Shown: positions 6,761-15,512 of the stretch, in pieces
How positions within the stretch are numbered: position 1 is the stretch's first letter
Layout: every line of letters starts with the position of its first letter
NCBI GenBank assembly: GCA_002315235.1
Contig: DCGK01000013.1
Coordinates: 1 to 26,759 of the forward strand
Direction: 5' to 3'
Source: Ruminococcus sp. UBA1780
GTDB lineage: Bacteria > Bacillota > Clostridia > Oscillospirales > Ruminococcaceae
Length of the DNA stretch: 26,759 nucleotides
Made by a program: the position numbers and the translations under genes
The notes under the pieces: model-generated
Told to the model about the DNA's origin: nothing
Seen by the model: the letters and a program-made list of their open reading frames with translations, nothing else
Database searches by the model: none

Positions 6761-9205
6761 TCATGATAAATCATTTACTATTTCAACAGGTATAGTTTTC
6801 TCCGCACTGCTGCCGCTGCGGCAGTTTCTTACAGAAACCCTTATAAAATACTGTCCGCTGCTGTAGTCACCTTTTTTAATTCCGAAATCCATACGTGTAT
6901 ACTCAAGACGAGGCGAAACCTTCCTTGAACCTGCACATACAGTGACGCCTTTCTCATCGACAACCGCAAACGCCAGCTCGACGGGCATTATGTTTTCAGC
7001 GCATTTTTCAGCACGTGAAATACCGAATCTTATTCGGTTAAGACAGTCAGTGCTGAGCTTCAGGTAGTCAGGTCCGCTGAATGCAGGCGGTCTGCCCTCT
7101 TCACCGTGGAACCATACAGCGAAATGAGGATATATATTCATTTTCTTCTCATATTCGTCGTCAAATTCCCTGATTTTTTTATTTCTGAAATTAAATTTCT
7201 CCCTGAATGACAGTGCCATTTCGGTTTTTTCCTTATTTTCCGCAAGAAGAACCGGAACATCGGTAAATACGGGAGAAAATTTACAGAATTTTCCCTTTGA
7301 CTTATAGTTGTCCTCATAGAAATTTTCAAAAGCATATTCAGACTGGTCAGGTCCGAGGTTTTCACCGCCGATATTAGGCCATGAAAGCGTTGCATACGGA
7401 ACCGCCTGGTATCTGTCAGAATGCCTTACAGCACAGTAGTTGAAATATGTGCTCCATTCATCATATCCGAGAGTCATTATATCAGGAAACTCCTCAAGAA
7501 GCTCACAGTACCATTTTCTGTTTATAATCTGAGGCTGATGTGACGAATACTGACGTGTCGGGAACCCGTTCTTCTTAAGAAATTCAAGAGTTCTGAAATG
7601 ACAGTAGTCATAGGAAAACAGGTCGGCTATTCTGTATTTCCACTCGCTTATATCAGCAAAATAAAATCCTCTGTACTTTCCGTCCCTGAAGAAGAAGTCC
7701 TCTTCAGTGTATCCGAGCGGACGGTAGTCATCATCAGACATAATAAATTCATCATCGAGAATATCGAGCTTCATGGCAAGACATCTGAGGAAGAAGTTTC
7801 TTGTGGAGTGATCCGCCGGCAGAGCCGCTCCGGCAAGCACCTGATTATCAGTGGCAAGCTTAAGCTCCAGACGGCCCCTGTAGTTTTCCTTCATGAAATC
7901 AGCCATAAAGTCAGGACATATAACGACCAGTTCCTTTATGAACGGCATAAACTCCTCGATATACGGAAGTGTGGCAAGCAGAGGCTCCGGACGGGCAGAA
8001 AGAAACACTATCTGCTTTACCGGTCTGTGTTCAAATCCGTCATCGCATTTTTCCGTATTAACTGCCTTTAATATCGAACTTACTGTGGTGTTCCAGCGCG
8101 GAGGAGCATATTTCTCAGTAATTTTTGTTTTCAGGCTGCTGTATTTCTCTTCGGAGGAGACATAACTTTCAACAATATCCGCGAGAACTGTTGAATCATC
8201 AGCCGGGAAGTATTCACAGAAATCCCCGCCTACCTCTCTCATTACAGGAATGTCCGAGCAGACCGTCGGTATTCCGGAAATAAGGGCTTCTATCGTAGGA
8301 AGTCCGTAGCCTTCAGTATATGAAGGGAACACAACCATGTACGCCATACTGTAGAGCTTTGCAAGAGTTGCGTCATTTACGTCAGATAAAAGGTAAATAC
8401 CCTTTCCGTATTTTTTATTTCCCTCGATACGGCTTATAAGCTCATCCATTCCCCAGCCTGTACGGCCTACAATTACAACGTCCGTGTCAAGTGATGAGAT
8501 TTTCTTTTCGTATGCGTCAACAAGAACCTTATGATTCTTTCTGGGCTCAACGGTTCCGACTGTAAGCAGGAATCTTCTCCCCTTAAGCTTTCTGATTATT
8601 TTCATATCAACAGCTTCGTCTGATTTCTTTACCTGTGCGGTAAAATCAGCACCCAGACCGATAACGTGTATCGGCTTCGGACGCATTTCAAGCTCGTCAA
8701 AGAGATTGAGAATGTCCTCCTCAACAGCATGTGTTGTTACCATAATATCATCAGACCAGGTCATGTGCGCAGTAAGGAATTCCATAAACCTGAGAAGTGT
8801 AATGTCCTTCATGTACTGAGGAGTACGGACAGGAATAATGTCGTGTATAAGAACCATTATCCTTACTCTTCTCTTTTTAAGCTCCGGAAGAAGCCAGCTT
8901 CTGTTCGGAAGGGTATGCCAGCAGCTGTTGGCCTCGAAAAACACTGAACCCTCCTCAAACTGTTCCGGTAAAAGCAGCTCACCGGTATAGCATTTTTCCG
9001 GGTTTCTGCTCATGCTTTCCATGTTTTCGGCAAGAGCCTTTCCGTCAAGAACCCTGTATGCATGATCAGCAGGTGACCAGGAAAGAGGCACAACGTCCGC
9101 ATTTTCCTTCACAAGCCTGATTACTATTTCACTTACAACCCTTGATATTCCCGTGTACTGGGTAAGTTCAGGAATATTGGTTACATCTGTATATATTTTT
9201 TTCAT
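6761..9205 (-). CDS. Three-part glycosyltransferase: GT4, DDD-motif domain, C-terminal beta-sandwich
   Basis: About 814 residues, with three regions (numbering from the ATG at 9205). Residues 1-385 form a GT4, GT-B-fold retaining transferase of the mannosyltransferase kind, with VGTVEPRKNH and the E-x7-E pair in EGYGLPTIE (Glu298, Glu306). Residues 395-680 are an unrelated domain with FLSARPEP, a DDD motif in MSDDDYRPLG (Asp491-493) and a conserved-looking HQPQIINRKW. The arrangement recalls metal-dependent GT-A or Stealth-type sugar-phosphate transferases, but I cannot assign it. Residues 690-814 are strand-rich (VELAFAVVDEKG, GQYFIRVSVRN), like an Ig-type or carbohydrate-binding fold. An upstream in-frame ATG at 9232 lacks a ribosome binding site; ATG 9205 has GAGGG about 10 nt before it and gives the family-typical start MKKIYTDVTNIPE. 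It probably adds at least two residues of the repeat unit. Confidence 0.85.
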   Translation of the reverse strand: MKKIYTDVTNIPELTQYTGISRVVSEIVIRLVKENADVVPLSWSPADHAYRVLDGKALAENMESMSRNPEKCYTGELLLPEQFEEGSVFFEANSCWHTLPNRSWLLPELKKRRVRIMVLIHDIIPVRTPQYMKDITLLRFMEFLTAHMTWSDDIMVTTHAVEEDILNLFDELEMRPKPIHVIGLGADFTAQVKKSDEAVDMKIIRKLKGRRFLLTVGTVEPRKNHKVLVDAYEKKISSLDTDVVIVGRTGWGMDELISRIEGNKKYGKGIYLLSDVNDATLAKLYSMAYMVVFPSYTEGYGLPTIEALISGIPTVCSDIPVMREVGGDFCEYFPADDSTVLADIVESYVSSEEKYSSLKTKITEKYAPPRWNTTVSSILKAVNTEKCDDGFEHRPVKQIVFLSARPEPLLATLPYIEEFMPFIKELVVICPDFMADFMKENYRGRLELKLATDNQVLAGAALPADHSTRNFFLRCLAMKLDILDDEFIMSDDDYRPLGYTEEDFFFRDGKYRGFYFADISEWKYRIADLFSYDYCHFRTLEFLKKNGFPTRQYSSHQPQIINRKWYCELLEEFPDIMTLGYDEWSTYFNYCAVRHSDRYQAVPYATLSWPNIGGENLGPDQSEYAFENFYEDNYKSKGKFCKFSPVFTDVPVLLAENKEKTEMALSFREKFNFRNKKIREFDDEYEKKMNIYPHFAVWFHGEEGRPPAFSGPDYLKLSTDCLNRIRFGISRAEKCAENIMPVELAFAVVDEKGVTVCAGSRKVSPRLEYTRMDFGIKKGDYSSGQYFIRVSVRNCRSGSSAEKTIPVEIVNDLS

Positions 9206-9243
9206 AGGATACAATCCCTCACATATCTGCATCAGGCCGCTGA

Positions 9244-10689
9244 TTAATAAGGTGAATACATAAGTCTTACACCCCTGTCAATACGGCTCTGCGATTCACG
9301 CGCATAGCTGATAAGAGTGTGTACAAATGCTTCACGGCCTCTTGTTTTTTCATCATTCAGCCAGTATTCAAAATCAGTTTCATTAGGCATAACCTGGAAG
9401 AATGAAAGGAAAACCGCCTCGATAAATTCCGAAGGTGTACAGTCTGAATTAATGAGCGCAGTAACGTCTATATTTTCAGACTGGTTTGAGGCCAGTGTAT
9501 GAAGTGCAAATTTTGAAAAAGGCATTTCATTTCCTGACTTCTTCATGTTTTCCTCTGTCAGACTGTAAAGCTTATCGTAGTTTTTTTTACTGTCATCATG
9601 TGAAAGAGGAGGATATTTAGCCATAAAATCACGAAGATAATTCTGGAATTTTTCCTTTATTTTTTCGTAGCTGAAGTCCTCAAGTCTCTTTCTCTGGCTC
9701 TCTATGATACTGCTGCGCATCTCTTCATCACGCACTACGCGGTCGATAACCTTTGAAAGGAATACCGGGTCCTTGTCATCAACGACAACAGCCGAACCGC
9801 CGAGAGTTTCCGGAACTGCACATGCATTGTAGGCTATAACAGGAACATCAAAGGTCATGGCCTCAAGAAGAGGAACACAGAAGCCTTCGTGCTCGCTCAT
9901 GCAGAGAAATACGTGAGCAGTCTTATAGATTGCAAGAATTTCGGCAAATGAAATATGGCCCGGAAAAACTACATCCTCAACACCAAGCGCAGAAACATAC
10001 CCTACGATATCGTTGTAGTACATGCCGCTGCTGTTATGGCTTCCTGCAAGGATAAGTCTTGATTTCGGGTTGACGTTCTTTTTGTAGTAAGCAAATGCAC
10101 GGATGATGTCCTCATGTTTTTTGTTCGGAGCAATACGTCCTACAAATACAATGTTTGTAACTCCGTCTGAAAGTCTGTTTACCATTGCCTCATCAGGAGT
10201 CTGCCTGTAGTCTTCAAAAGGAACGATAATCGGGATTGGTGTAATCTGTTCCGCCCTGTATCCCATTGCAGTCATATCGCTCTTGTTGAACTCGGAAGCT
10301 GCCAGATACGAATCAAACTTTCCCTTCATGACATTCTGCATGTCATCAAGTCCTCTGCGGCAGTTTTCCGAAGCCTCAATATTGTCTATTGTAAAAAATT
10401 CAAACGGGGTAATGTTATGGTAAAACATTATTTTACGGCAGTTGAGCTCCACAACCATATGGTTTACCGGCGAACCGTTTCCCATGTGATAGATTACTAT
10501 ATCGTCTTCCTTAACCTTCGGCATCCTGTCAAGACGGTAGGCACCGGGTTCAGTGATTTTGTCCGAAATACCCTCTGCATAAATCTCAGTTTCTATTCCC
10601 ATGTCCTCAATAACATGCTTTTTTGCGATTATATCATTTCCTATTGCATCGCCGAAGTTAAGCGAGGCAACTATCTGATAGATTTTCAC
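9244..10689 (-). CDS. GT4 glycosyltransferase with DUF4214-like C-terminal tail
   Basis: Cytoplasmic retaining glycosyltransferase, 481 residues. The N-terminal acceptor domain (1-165) carries HNITPFEFF; the donor domain has VGRIAPNKKHEDIIRAF (near 183-199) and the E-x7-E pair Glu268/Glu276 in EGFCVPLLE. Residues 405-470 add a helical segment (SEFIEAVFLSFFQVMPNETD...WL) that resembles DUF4214, a domain also present in the secreted protein of the same operon. The start is GTG with AGGAGG about 9 nt upstream. Its GTGA overlaps the stop of the preceding coiled-coil gene by 4 nt, so the two proteins are coupled and may form a complex. Donor sugar is probably GDP-mannose or GDP-D-rhamnose, inferred from context. 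Confidence 0.88.
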   Translation of the reverse strand: MKIYQIVASLNFGDAIGNDIIAKKHVIEDMGIETEIYAEGISDKITEPGAYRLDRMPKVKEDDIVIYHMGNGSPVNHMVVELNCRKIMFYHNITPFEFFTIDNIEASENCRRGLDDMQNVMKGKFDSYLAASEFNKSDMTAMGYRAEQITPIPIIVPFEDYRQTPDEAMVNRLSDGVTNIVFVGRIAPNKKHEDIIRAFAYYKKNVNPKSRLILAGSHNSSGMYYNDIVGYVSALGVEDVVFPGHISFAEILAIYKTAHVFLCMSEHEGFCVPLLEAMTFDVPVIAYNACAVPETLGGSAVVVDDKDPVFLSKVIDRVVRDEEMRSSIIESQRKRLEDFSYEKIKEKFQNYLRDFMAKYPPLSHDDSKKNYDKLYSLTEENMKKSGNEMPFSKFALHTLASNQSENIDVTALINSDCTPSEFIEAVFLSFFQVMPNETDFEYWLNDEKTRGREAFVHTLISYARESQSRIDRGVRLMYSPY

Positions 10690-11207
10690 TGTTCACTGCC
10701 TCCTGTCGTAAGCCTGCTGATCTGTTCACTGAGTTCCTTAACTGTCAGGGAAAGCTCTTTTATTTTTTCATCCTGCTTTTCAATCTGAGCCTCAAGTTCC
10801 TTTTCTCTTCTCAGAATCTGAAGCTTAAGATTTTCCTCCCTGTTTATATAACTTCTTACGTGGCCTGCAAATCTTGCAAATGACATATTTACCGCATTCT
10901 GAGCCGCAACAAGTGGAAGGAAAAGAAATGCGTTGAATTTTCTTATTACTCTCTTGAAGAAGAATACAGCCGGTGCTATTCCCTTTCTGTACGAAGTAAT
11001 CTCCTGATAGTATGATATCTGATTTGAAGCCATAAGTGAGCTGACATCATTTAAAAATGCTCTTCTGTCAAAATCCGACTCAGCTGCACCGTATTTTTTG
11101 TCCCAGAATCCGTTGAATGTCAGAAGACTGCAGCGTTCTCCTGATTTTTCAACTTCTTCGTGAGTGGAATCAAGGAACTGCTGTATGCGGTCATTGTTTT
11201 TTACCAT
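10686..11207 (-). CDS. Small membrane-associating coiled-coil protein, possible glycosyltransferase scaffold
   Basis: 173 residues with no recognisable catalytic domain. Residues 1-65 are polar with FNGFWDKKYG. Residues 66-110 hold ITSYRKGIAPAVFFFKRVIR followed by a mixed hydrophobic/basic stretch, which looks amphipathic and membrane-touching rather than a clean transmembrane helix. Residues 121-167 form a heptad-rich coiled coil full of Lys/Glu/Leu. From memory, this layout matches the N-terminal anchor and coiled coil of Firmicutes glycan methyltransferases and glycosyltransferases, here without the enzyme. The next gene starts inside its stop codon (GTGA), which points to a stoichiometric partner of that GT4. 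A chain-length ruler role, like the WbdD coiled coil, is a guess. Confidence 0.75.
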   Translation of the reverse strand: MVKNNDRIQQFLDSTHEEVEKSGERCSLLTFNGFWDKKYGAAESDFDRRAFLNDVSSLMASNQISYYQEITSYRKGIAPAVFFFKRVIRKFNAFLFLPLVAAQNAVNMSFARFAGHVRSYINREENLKLQILRREKELEAQIEKQDEKIKELSLTVKELSEQISRLTTGGSEQ

Positions 11208-11231
11208 AAATCAAAATCCTTCCGTATATTG

Positions 11232-11297
11232 CTGTAAACGCAGATGAATGCGTTACAGTCTGTCTGCAGGTCAGACGTATGCGCCGGCTGACTGCAG
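11232..11297 (-). other. Two hairpins between the secreted peptidase and the coiled-coil gene
   Basis: Hairpin A (11232-11258) pairs CTGTAACGCA with TGCGTTTACAG, one bulge. Hairpin B (11264-11297) pairs CTGCAGTCAG with CTGACCTGCAG, one bulge. Neither has a T-run, so they are unlikely to be terminators. They may set mRNA stability or the ratio of surface protein to biosynthetic enzymes. Confidence 0.55.
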
Positions 11298-11312
11298 GTA
11301 CAGGTATATATT

Positions 11313-14300
11313 TTATCCAAGTGCTGAAAGCAGATACGGAATTACGTTTCTGTTTGAATTCCATATTCCCGCATACTGACTCAGCGGCAGAGGAGAATCT
11401 CCTGTGCCTATTTCTATTGTAAATGCAGGTATTTTCCTGTTTTTAGAAACCCAGTCGCTGCATCCGCCGCCCCTGCTGGCATCCGGTACAAGATAATACC
11501 CTGTCATGTTCTTAAGCTCATTCGCAATGCTGTGGCATCTGTCACGGAACTGACCTTCCTGGGCATAATCCCAGTAAATCATTGAACCGGAGGAGTGATA
11601 GGCTATAACCCCTCTGCAGTCAGATAGTGAATTTACAAGCTCTGAAAGCGCACGTGTTTCCTCTTCCGAAGCTGCTGACGGGCCTGCGTACTTTGCACAG
11701 CTTGGTCTCGGAATTTCGCCCTGGTCTGCCCAGTCAGAAGTTGCAAAGTTTCTGTTGATGTCAACACCCTTTGCATTTGCCTTCCACTGCGTAAGATACT
11801 CAGCAAGTGAAAGCTTTGTCACACCGGACGCATGGTCCTGATTGTAAATGCTCATTATACCTTCCCTGAGCTCATCGGAATTAATTCCTGCAAGTCCCTG
11901 CTGGCTGACTGTTATGCCGTCCGGGTTGAGCATCGGAATAATGTGAAGCTGATATTCACTGAGAAGATCCCTGTATGAACGTCCGTTATAGCTTCCGTCC
12001 CAGTAGTGTGCAAGAAGATTTTCAAGCTGGTTCATAAGAAGCATGCATCCCATGTACTCTCTTCCGTGGCATCCGGCCTGAATAACCAGCTGTTTTTTCG
12101 CCGAAGGGCTGCCGACCTTTATGTCGTAAATCGCTCTCATGTCAGCTGTAACGCCGATATAGTCAGTCTGAACAAGGGACGGATACTGTTCCTTAAGACC
12201 CTTCATGTCACTGACCATATCGTCAAAGCTGTACACCTGCTTTGATGTGTCAACATATGTTTTAAGCTTACTCCAGTCAGTGCGGAGATTTCCGTCACCG
12301 TCAAACCAGCACATTGCGCCGCCTTCCTCGCGGTATCCTGCCTGTTTCGCCGGCTTTGCAGGTGAAGGCATAACCGGCTTGTCTGTTCCGCAGATCATAA
12401 CACACTTGGCCTGCTTCAGTACCTCACTGAGTCTGAATTCCATTCTGCCGAGAGATGAGTTGTTAGGATCATTTACAGTTACATATCCGTCTCCTGTAAT
12501 ACCTGTAAGAACAATGTAGTGTCCGCTTGATGTGAAATATCCCTCATGCATAAGAGGAATTACCGGATATCCCGCTCTGAGTGCCTCAGTAACGGCTGAA
12601 ACCGAAGGCTCGGTCCAGCAGCTCTTTATTCCTGCCATTTCGAGGAACTGTGTCAGGGTTTCCTCTGCAAGGCCGTATCCGAAGTACTGACCGTTTTTGT
12701 ATGCCCATTCAAAAAGATACTCAGGATCATACTTCGTCTCACCTGTCAGATATCTTATTACCATTGATGAGCTGGCAGCTCCGCAGCCTGACTCGCGCAC
12801 ACGCTTGTCCTCACCGCCGAAGTTACAGATTACTCTTGTGTAAAGGAACTGATAGTCAACAGGCACATCCATTTTCAGCGGAGCGTCAGATTCGCCTCTG
12901 ACACTGCCGTTTCTGAGCTCAGCACCCCAGTCTATGCCTCTGCGCGGCATAACAAAACCGTCCTTTGCATAATACTCAGTCGCGCCTATCTTATAGAGCC
13001 CTGTGCCCTTCTTTCCGTCCTTGTCAAATATGTATGTGAAGCCGTCAATGTTTCTGAGATCATTGCATACCGGCATTCCGTTCTGGTAGTAGTATGTTCC
13101 GTCAGGTGTTTCAACCCAGCCGTTCTTTTCCGGATCAGTAACCTGAAGGCCAAACTTTCCGCATTCGGCTGCAAAGTCAGGAAGTTCAAGAATTCTTGCG
13201 GCCGTGTAGCTGCGGGTTGCCCCTCCGGCAAGAAGCGAAACGTATTTTGTTCTTTCCTCTGCTGAAGCCTCCCTGCCGCAGACTGCCTCAAACATGAAGG
13301 TTACAAAGTCGTCGTCTGAAATCTCCCGCTTTGTGAACTCCCTGCTTTCGGCAAACATTACAATCATCTTTGAAGGTGTCAGAATACCTCTCTGAAGGCT
13401 CTGAGTCCAGAATTTCCAGCCTTCGGCATCCGGATTTCTTCTCAGAAGTGACTTATAGACATGCTCTGTGTATCCGGAGAAATTCCTTTCATCCTTCTTT
13501 TCAGGAGTTTCTGCTTCAGTTACTGTCTTTTCAGGAGCTTCCTGTCCTGTGACTGCTGTTTCACCTGCATTTCCCGCCTTTGCGGTCTCTGCAGGAATTT
13601 TTTCCGTTGCATTTTCCTTAAGAATCTTTTCATTCATAAGCACTGCGGTTACACAGGTGTTTTCTGAAAATTTCTTAAAACCGTCAAATGTAAGGAATTC
13701 TGATTTTGCATAAGTTTCGGAAAATGTCTTTTTAAATTCTAAAAGTGCGGCTATTTCATTTTCCGAGAACGGCTCTGCACCCGGATATCCGGCAGATGAC
13801 GGACGCTTTTTAACAGATTCCGCAGATTTCGGAACACTCGTCAGACTGTTAAGAACAAGGTCAGTACCGAGAACATTTGCCTTCCACCCCTTAAGGTATT
13901 CATCCAGGCTGAAAGTGGTGGTTCCGTCTCTGAGATCCATTGTATATATTGTACGTAAACGCTCTCTGAGAGAATAGTTTCTGATACCCCTGAGTCCGAA
14001 CTGTGATATTGAAATACCGTCCGGATTAACCATCGGAATAAGGTGAATACAGCTTTCGGAAAACAGCTCAGGATATGTTTTTTCACCGCATCTGCCTGTA
14101 CGGTAGTTTCTCAGGAAAACCTCAGCATCAGCCATAAGTGCACGGCTCTGAAGAGCTTCGCTGCCGTCCATTCCGGTAAAAACCGCAATCTGGTTCGGTG
14201 CATCCTGACTGCCTATTATGATGTCATAAATCTGGCGGCCGTCAGCGGTTACACCGATGGTATTCACGCTTACAAGCACAGGATACTGCTGCTGAAGTTC

Positions 14301-15512
14301 TGCAGCGTCTTTTTCCATATCAGCAAATGTGTAAACATCTCCGCTGACATCGACTATATTCTTCAGGTCGCTCCAGTCTGTTCTGAGCGTACCGTCATTG
14401 TCAAAGTAGCACGGGATTCCGTCAACCTCAACATGTCCTCTGACCATAAGGCCTGTATCCGGACTTGTATAGCACTTGAATCCGTCATCATTATAGCCCC
14501 AGCCGCCGACCTTTACCTCGCCGCGGTTAAGCTTTATGCTTTCGCAGTACTTTGTAAACTCTTCGGAATTTACAAATTTTCTGAGAACAGCCTCCCTGGT
14601 ATGACCCTGGGCAAGAGTTTCATCAACCCATTTTTTTACCTCGCCCTCTTCAGGCTCCCTCATTTTAAGAAGACGTATAAGAGCTGTAACGTACTCCTCA
14701 TCAGAAGTATTCTTCCCTCTGTATTCGTCACTGTGAAGGAATCCGTATGCCACGTCCGCAGCTGTTTTTCCTTCATTCAGCACTCTTCCTGTCCAGTTGT
14801 TGAGACCGTTTGTATCACACCATCTTCCAAGAACGATATCGTACATTCTCTGGATGAAATATGTAATTTCAGGATTTTTATCACGGTTTTCCTTAAGTTC
14901 AATGCCGCCTCTGTCAATATCCGCAGATGTGCAGAACTCAGTAAATTCGCTGTACTGAATAAATTCGTTCAGGAACCAGTCACGGCTGAGACCGCTCCAG
15001 AGTCTGTCACTGTATTTTTCATATTCATTCTCCGCAGCGTCATCCTTCATAAGAACAACCGTACAGAGGTCTGAGATTAAAGCCTTACGGCCCTCCTCGT
15101 CCTCAGAATATTTCTTTTTACCAAAATACTCCTTAAGAAGAGCTGCCGCTGATACTTCCTTTTTTCCAAGCATTTCAGCCGCTGTAACAGCGCTTTCACT
15201 GTTTTCGGTAACAGTATCTGCAAATTTTCTTATTTTTTCCGCACGTTCCGCAGCAAGGCGCTCGGCCTCAGCCTTTGCCGCAGCTTCCAGGTCCTCCGGA
15301 ACATCAGGAGTTTCTGAGCTTTCCTGATTATCCTTGTTGTCCTGGTTTTCAGGCCTGTCTGTATTTTCCTGCGTCACTGTTTCCGCAGGAGTCTGCGCCT
15401 GCTCTGTGCTCTGCTCAGCTGAAACAGGTTCCTCCGCTGAAACGGTCCATGTACTTCCCGCAAATGATGCTGTTATAAGAAGCGCCGTAATAAAGGCTGC
15501 TGTTTTTCTCAC
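11313..15512 (-). CDS. Large secreted protein: DUF4214 modules, C39-like cysteine peptidase, two M14 domains
   Basis: 1399 residues. Order: signal peptide (1-26), low-complexity Glu/Thr/Gln linker (27-95), DUF4214 repeats (about 160-325), choline-binding-like aromatic repeats (335-385), degenerate M14 carboxypeptidase (400-600), second linker, DUF4214 (677-785), more aromatic repeats (798-855), C39-like peptidase (875-1045) with Cys910, His998, Asp1015, an aromatic repeat (1059-1085), and a complete M14 domain (1100-1399). In the last, zinc ligands His1149, Glu1152, His1306, substrate Arg1254 and catalytic Glu1367 are all present. In the first M14 the ligand His is Asp449, the Arg is Leu554, and the C-terminal half with the catalytic Glu is gone. 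The start is GTG with GGAGG 8 nt upstream, overlapping the rmd stop by 4 nt. Likely acts outside the membrane on peptidoglycan peptides or secreted protein; it could also be the glycan's carrier. Substrate unknown. Confidence 0.9.
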   Translation of the reverse strand: MRKTAAFITALLITASFAGSTWTVSAEEPVSAEQSTEQAQTPAETVTQENTDRPENQDNKDNQESSETPDVPEDLEAAAKAEAERLAAERAEKIRKFADTVTENSESAVTAAEMLGKKEVSAAALLKEYFGKKKYSEDEEGRKALISDLCTVVLMKDDAAENEYEKYSDRLWSGLSRDWFLNEFIQYSEFTEFCTSADIDRGGIELKENRDKNPEITYFIQRMYDIVLGRWCDTNGLNNWTGRVLNEGKTAADVAYGFLHSDEYRGKNTSDEEYVTALIRLLKMREPEEGEVKKWVDETLAQGHTREAVLRKFVNSEEFTKYCESIKLNRGEVKVGGWGYNDDGFKCYTSPDTGLMVRGHVEVDGIPCYFDNDGTLRTDWSDLKNIVDVSGDVYTFADMEKDAAELQQQYPVLVSVNTIGVTADGRQIYDIIIGSQDAPNQIAVFTGMDGSEALQSRALMADAEVFLRNYRTGRCGEKTYPELFSESCIHLIPMVNPDGISISQFGLRGIRNYSLRERLRTIYTMDLRDGTTTFSLDEYLKGWKANVLGTDLVLNSLTSVPKSAESVKKRPSSAGYPGAEPFSENEIAALLEFKKTFSETYAKSEFLTFDGFKKFSENTCVTAVLMNEKILKENATEKIPAETAKAGNAGETAVTGQEAPEKTVTEAETPEKKDERNFSGYTEHVYKSLLRRNPDAEGWKFWTQSLQRGILTPSKMIVMFAESREFTKREISDDDFVTFMFEAVCGREASAEERTKYVSLLAGGATRSYTAARILELPDFAAECGKFGLQVTDPEKNGWVETPDGTYYYQNGMPVCNDLRNIDGFTYIFDKDGKKGTGLYKIGATEYYAKDGFVMPRRGIDWGAELRNGSVRGESDAPLKMDVPVDYQFLYTRVICNFGGEDKRVRESGCGAASSSMVIRYLTGETKYDPEYLFEWAYKNGQYFGYGLAEETLTQFLEMAGIKSCWTEPSVSAVTEALRAGYPVIPLMHEGYFTSSGHYIVLTGITGDGYVTVNDPNNSSLGRMEFRLSEVLKQAKCVMICGTDKPVMPSPAKPAKQAGYREEGGAMCWFDGDGNLRTDWSKLKTYVDTSKQVYSFDDMVSDMKGLKEQYPSLVQTDYIGVTADMRAIYDIKVGSPSAKKQLVIQAGCHGREYMGCMLLMNQLENLLAHYWDGSYNGRSYRDLLSEYQLHIIPMLNPDGITVSQQGLAGINSDELREGIMSIYNQDHASGVTKLSLAEYLTQWKANAKGVDINRNFATSDWADQGEIPRPSCAKYAGPSAASEEETRALSELVNSLSDCRGVIAYHSSGSMIYWDYAQEGQFRDRCHSIANELKNMTGYYLVPDASRGGGCSDWVSKNRKIPAFTIEIGTGDSPLPLSQYAGIWNSNRNVIPYLLSALG

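Noticed and set aside
14043..15074. A 343-codon open frame on the + strand opposite the secreted peptidase gene
   Set aside because: It lies wholly inside a gene with clear domains on the other strand and has no good ribosome binding site or recognisable motif. Long antisense frames are common against genes of this codon use.
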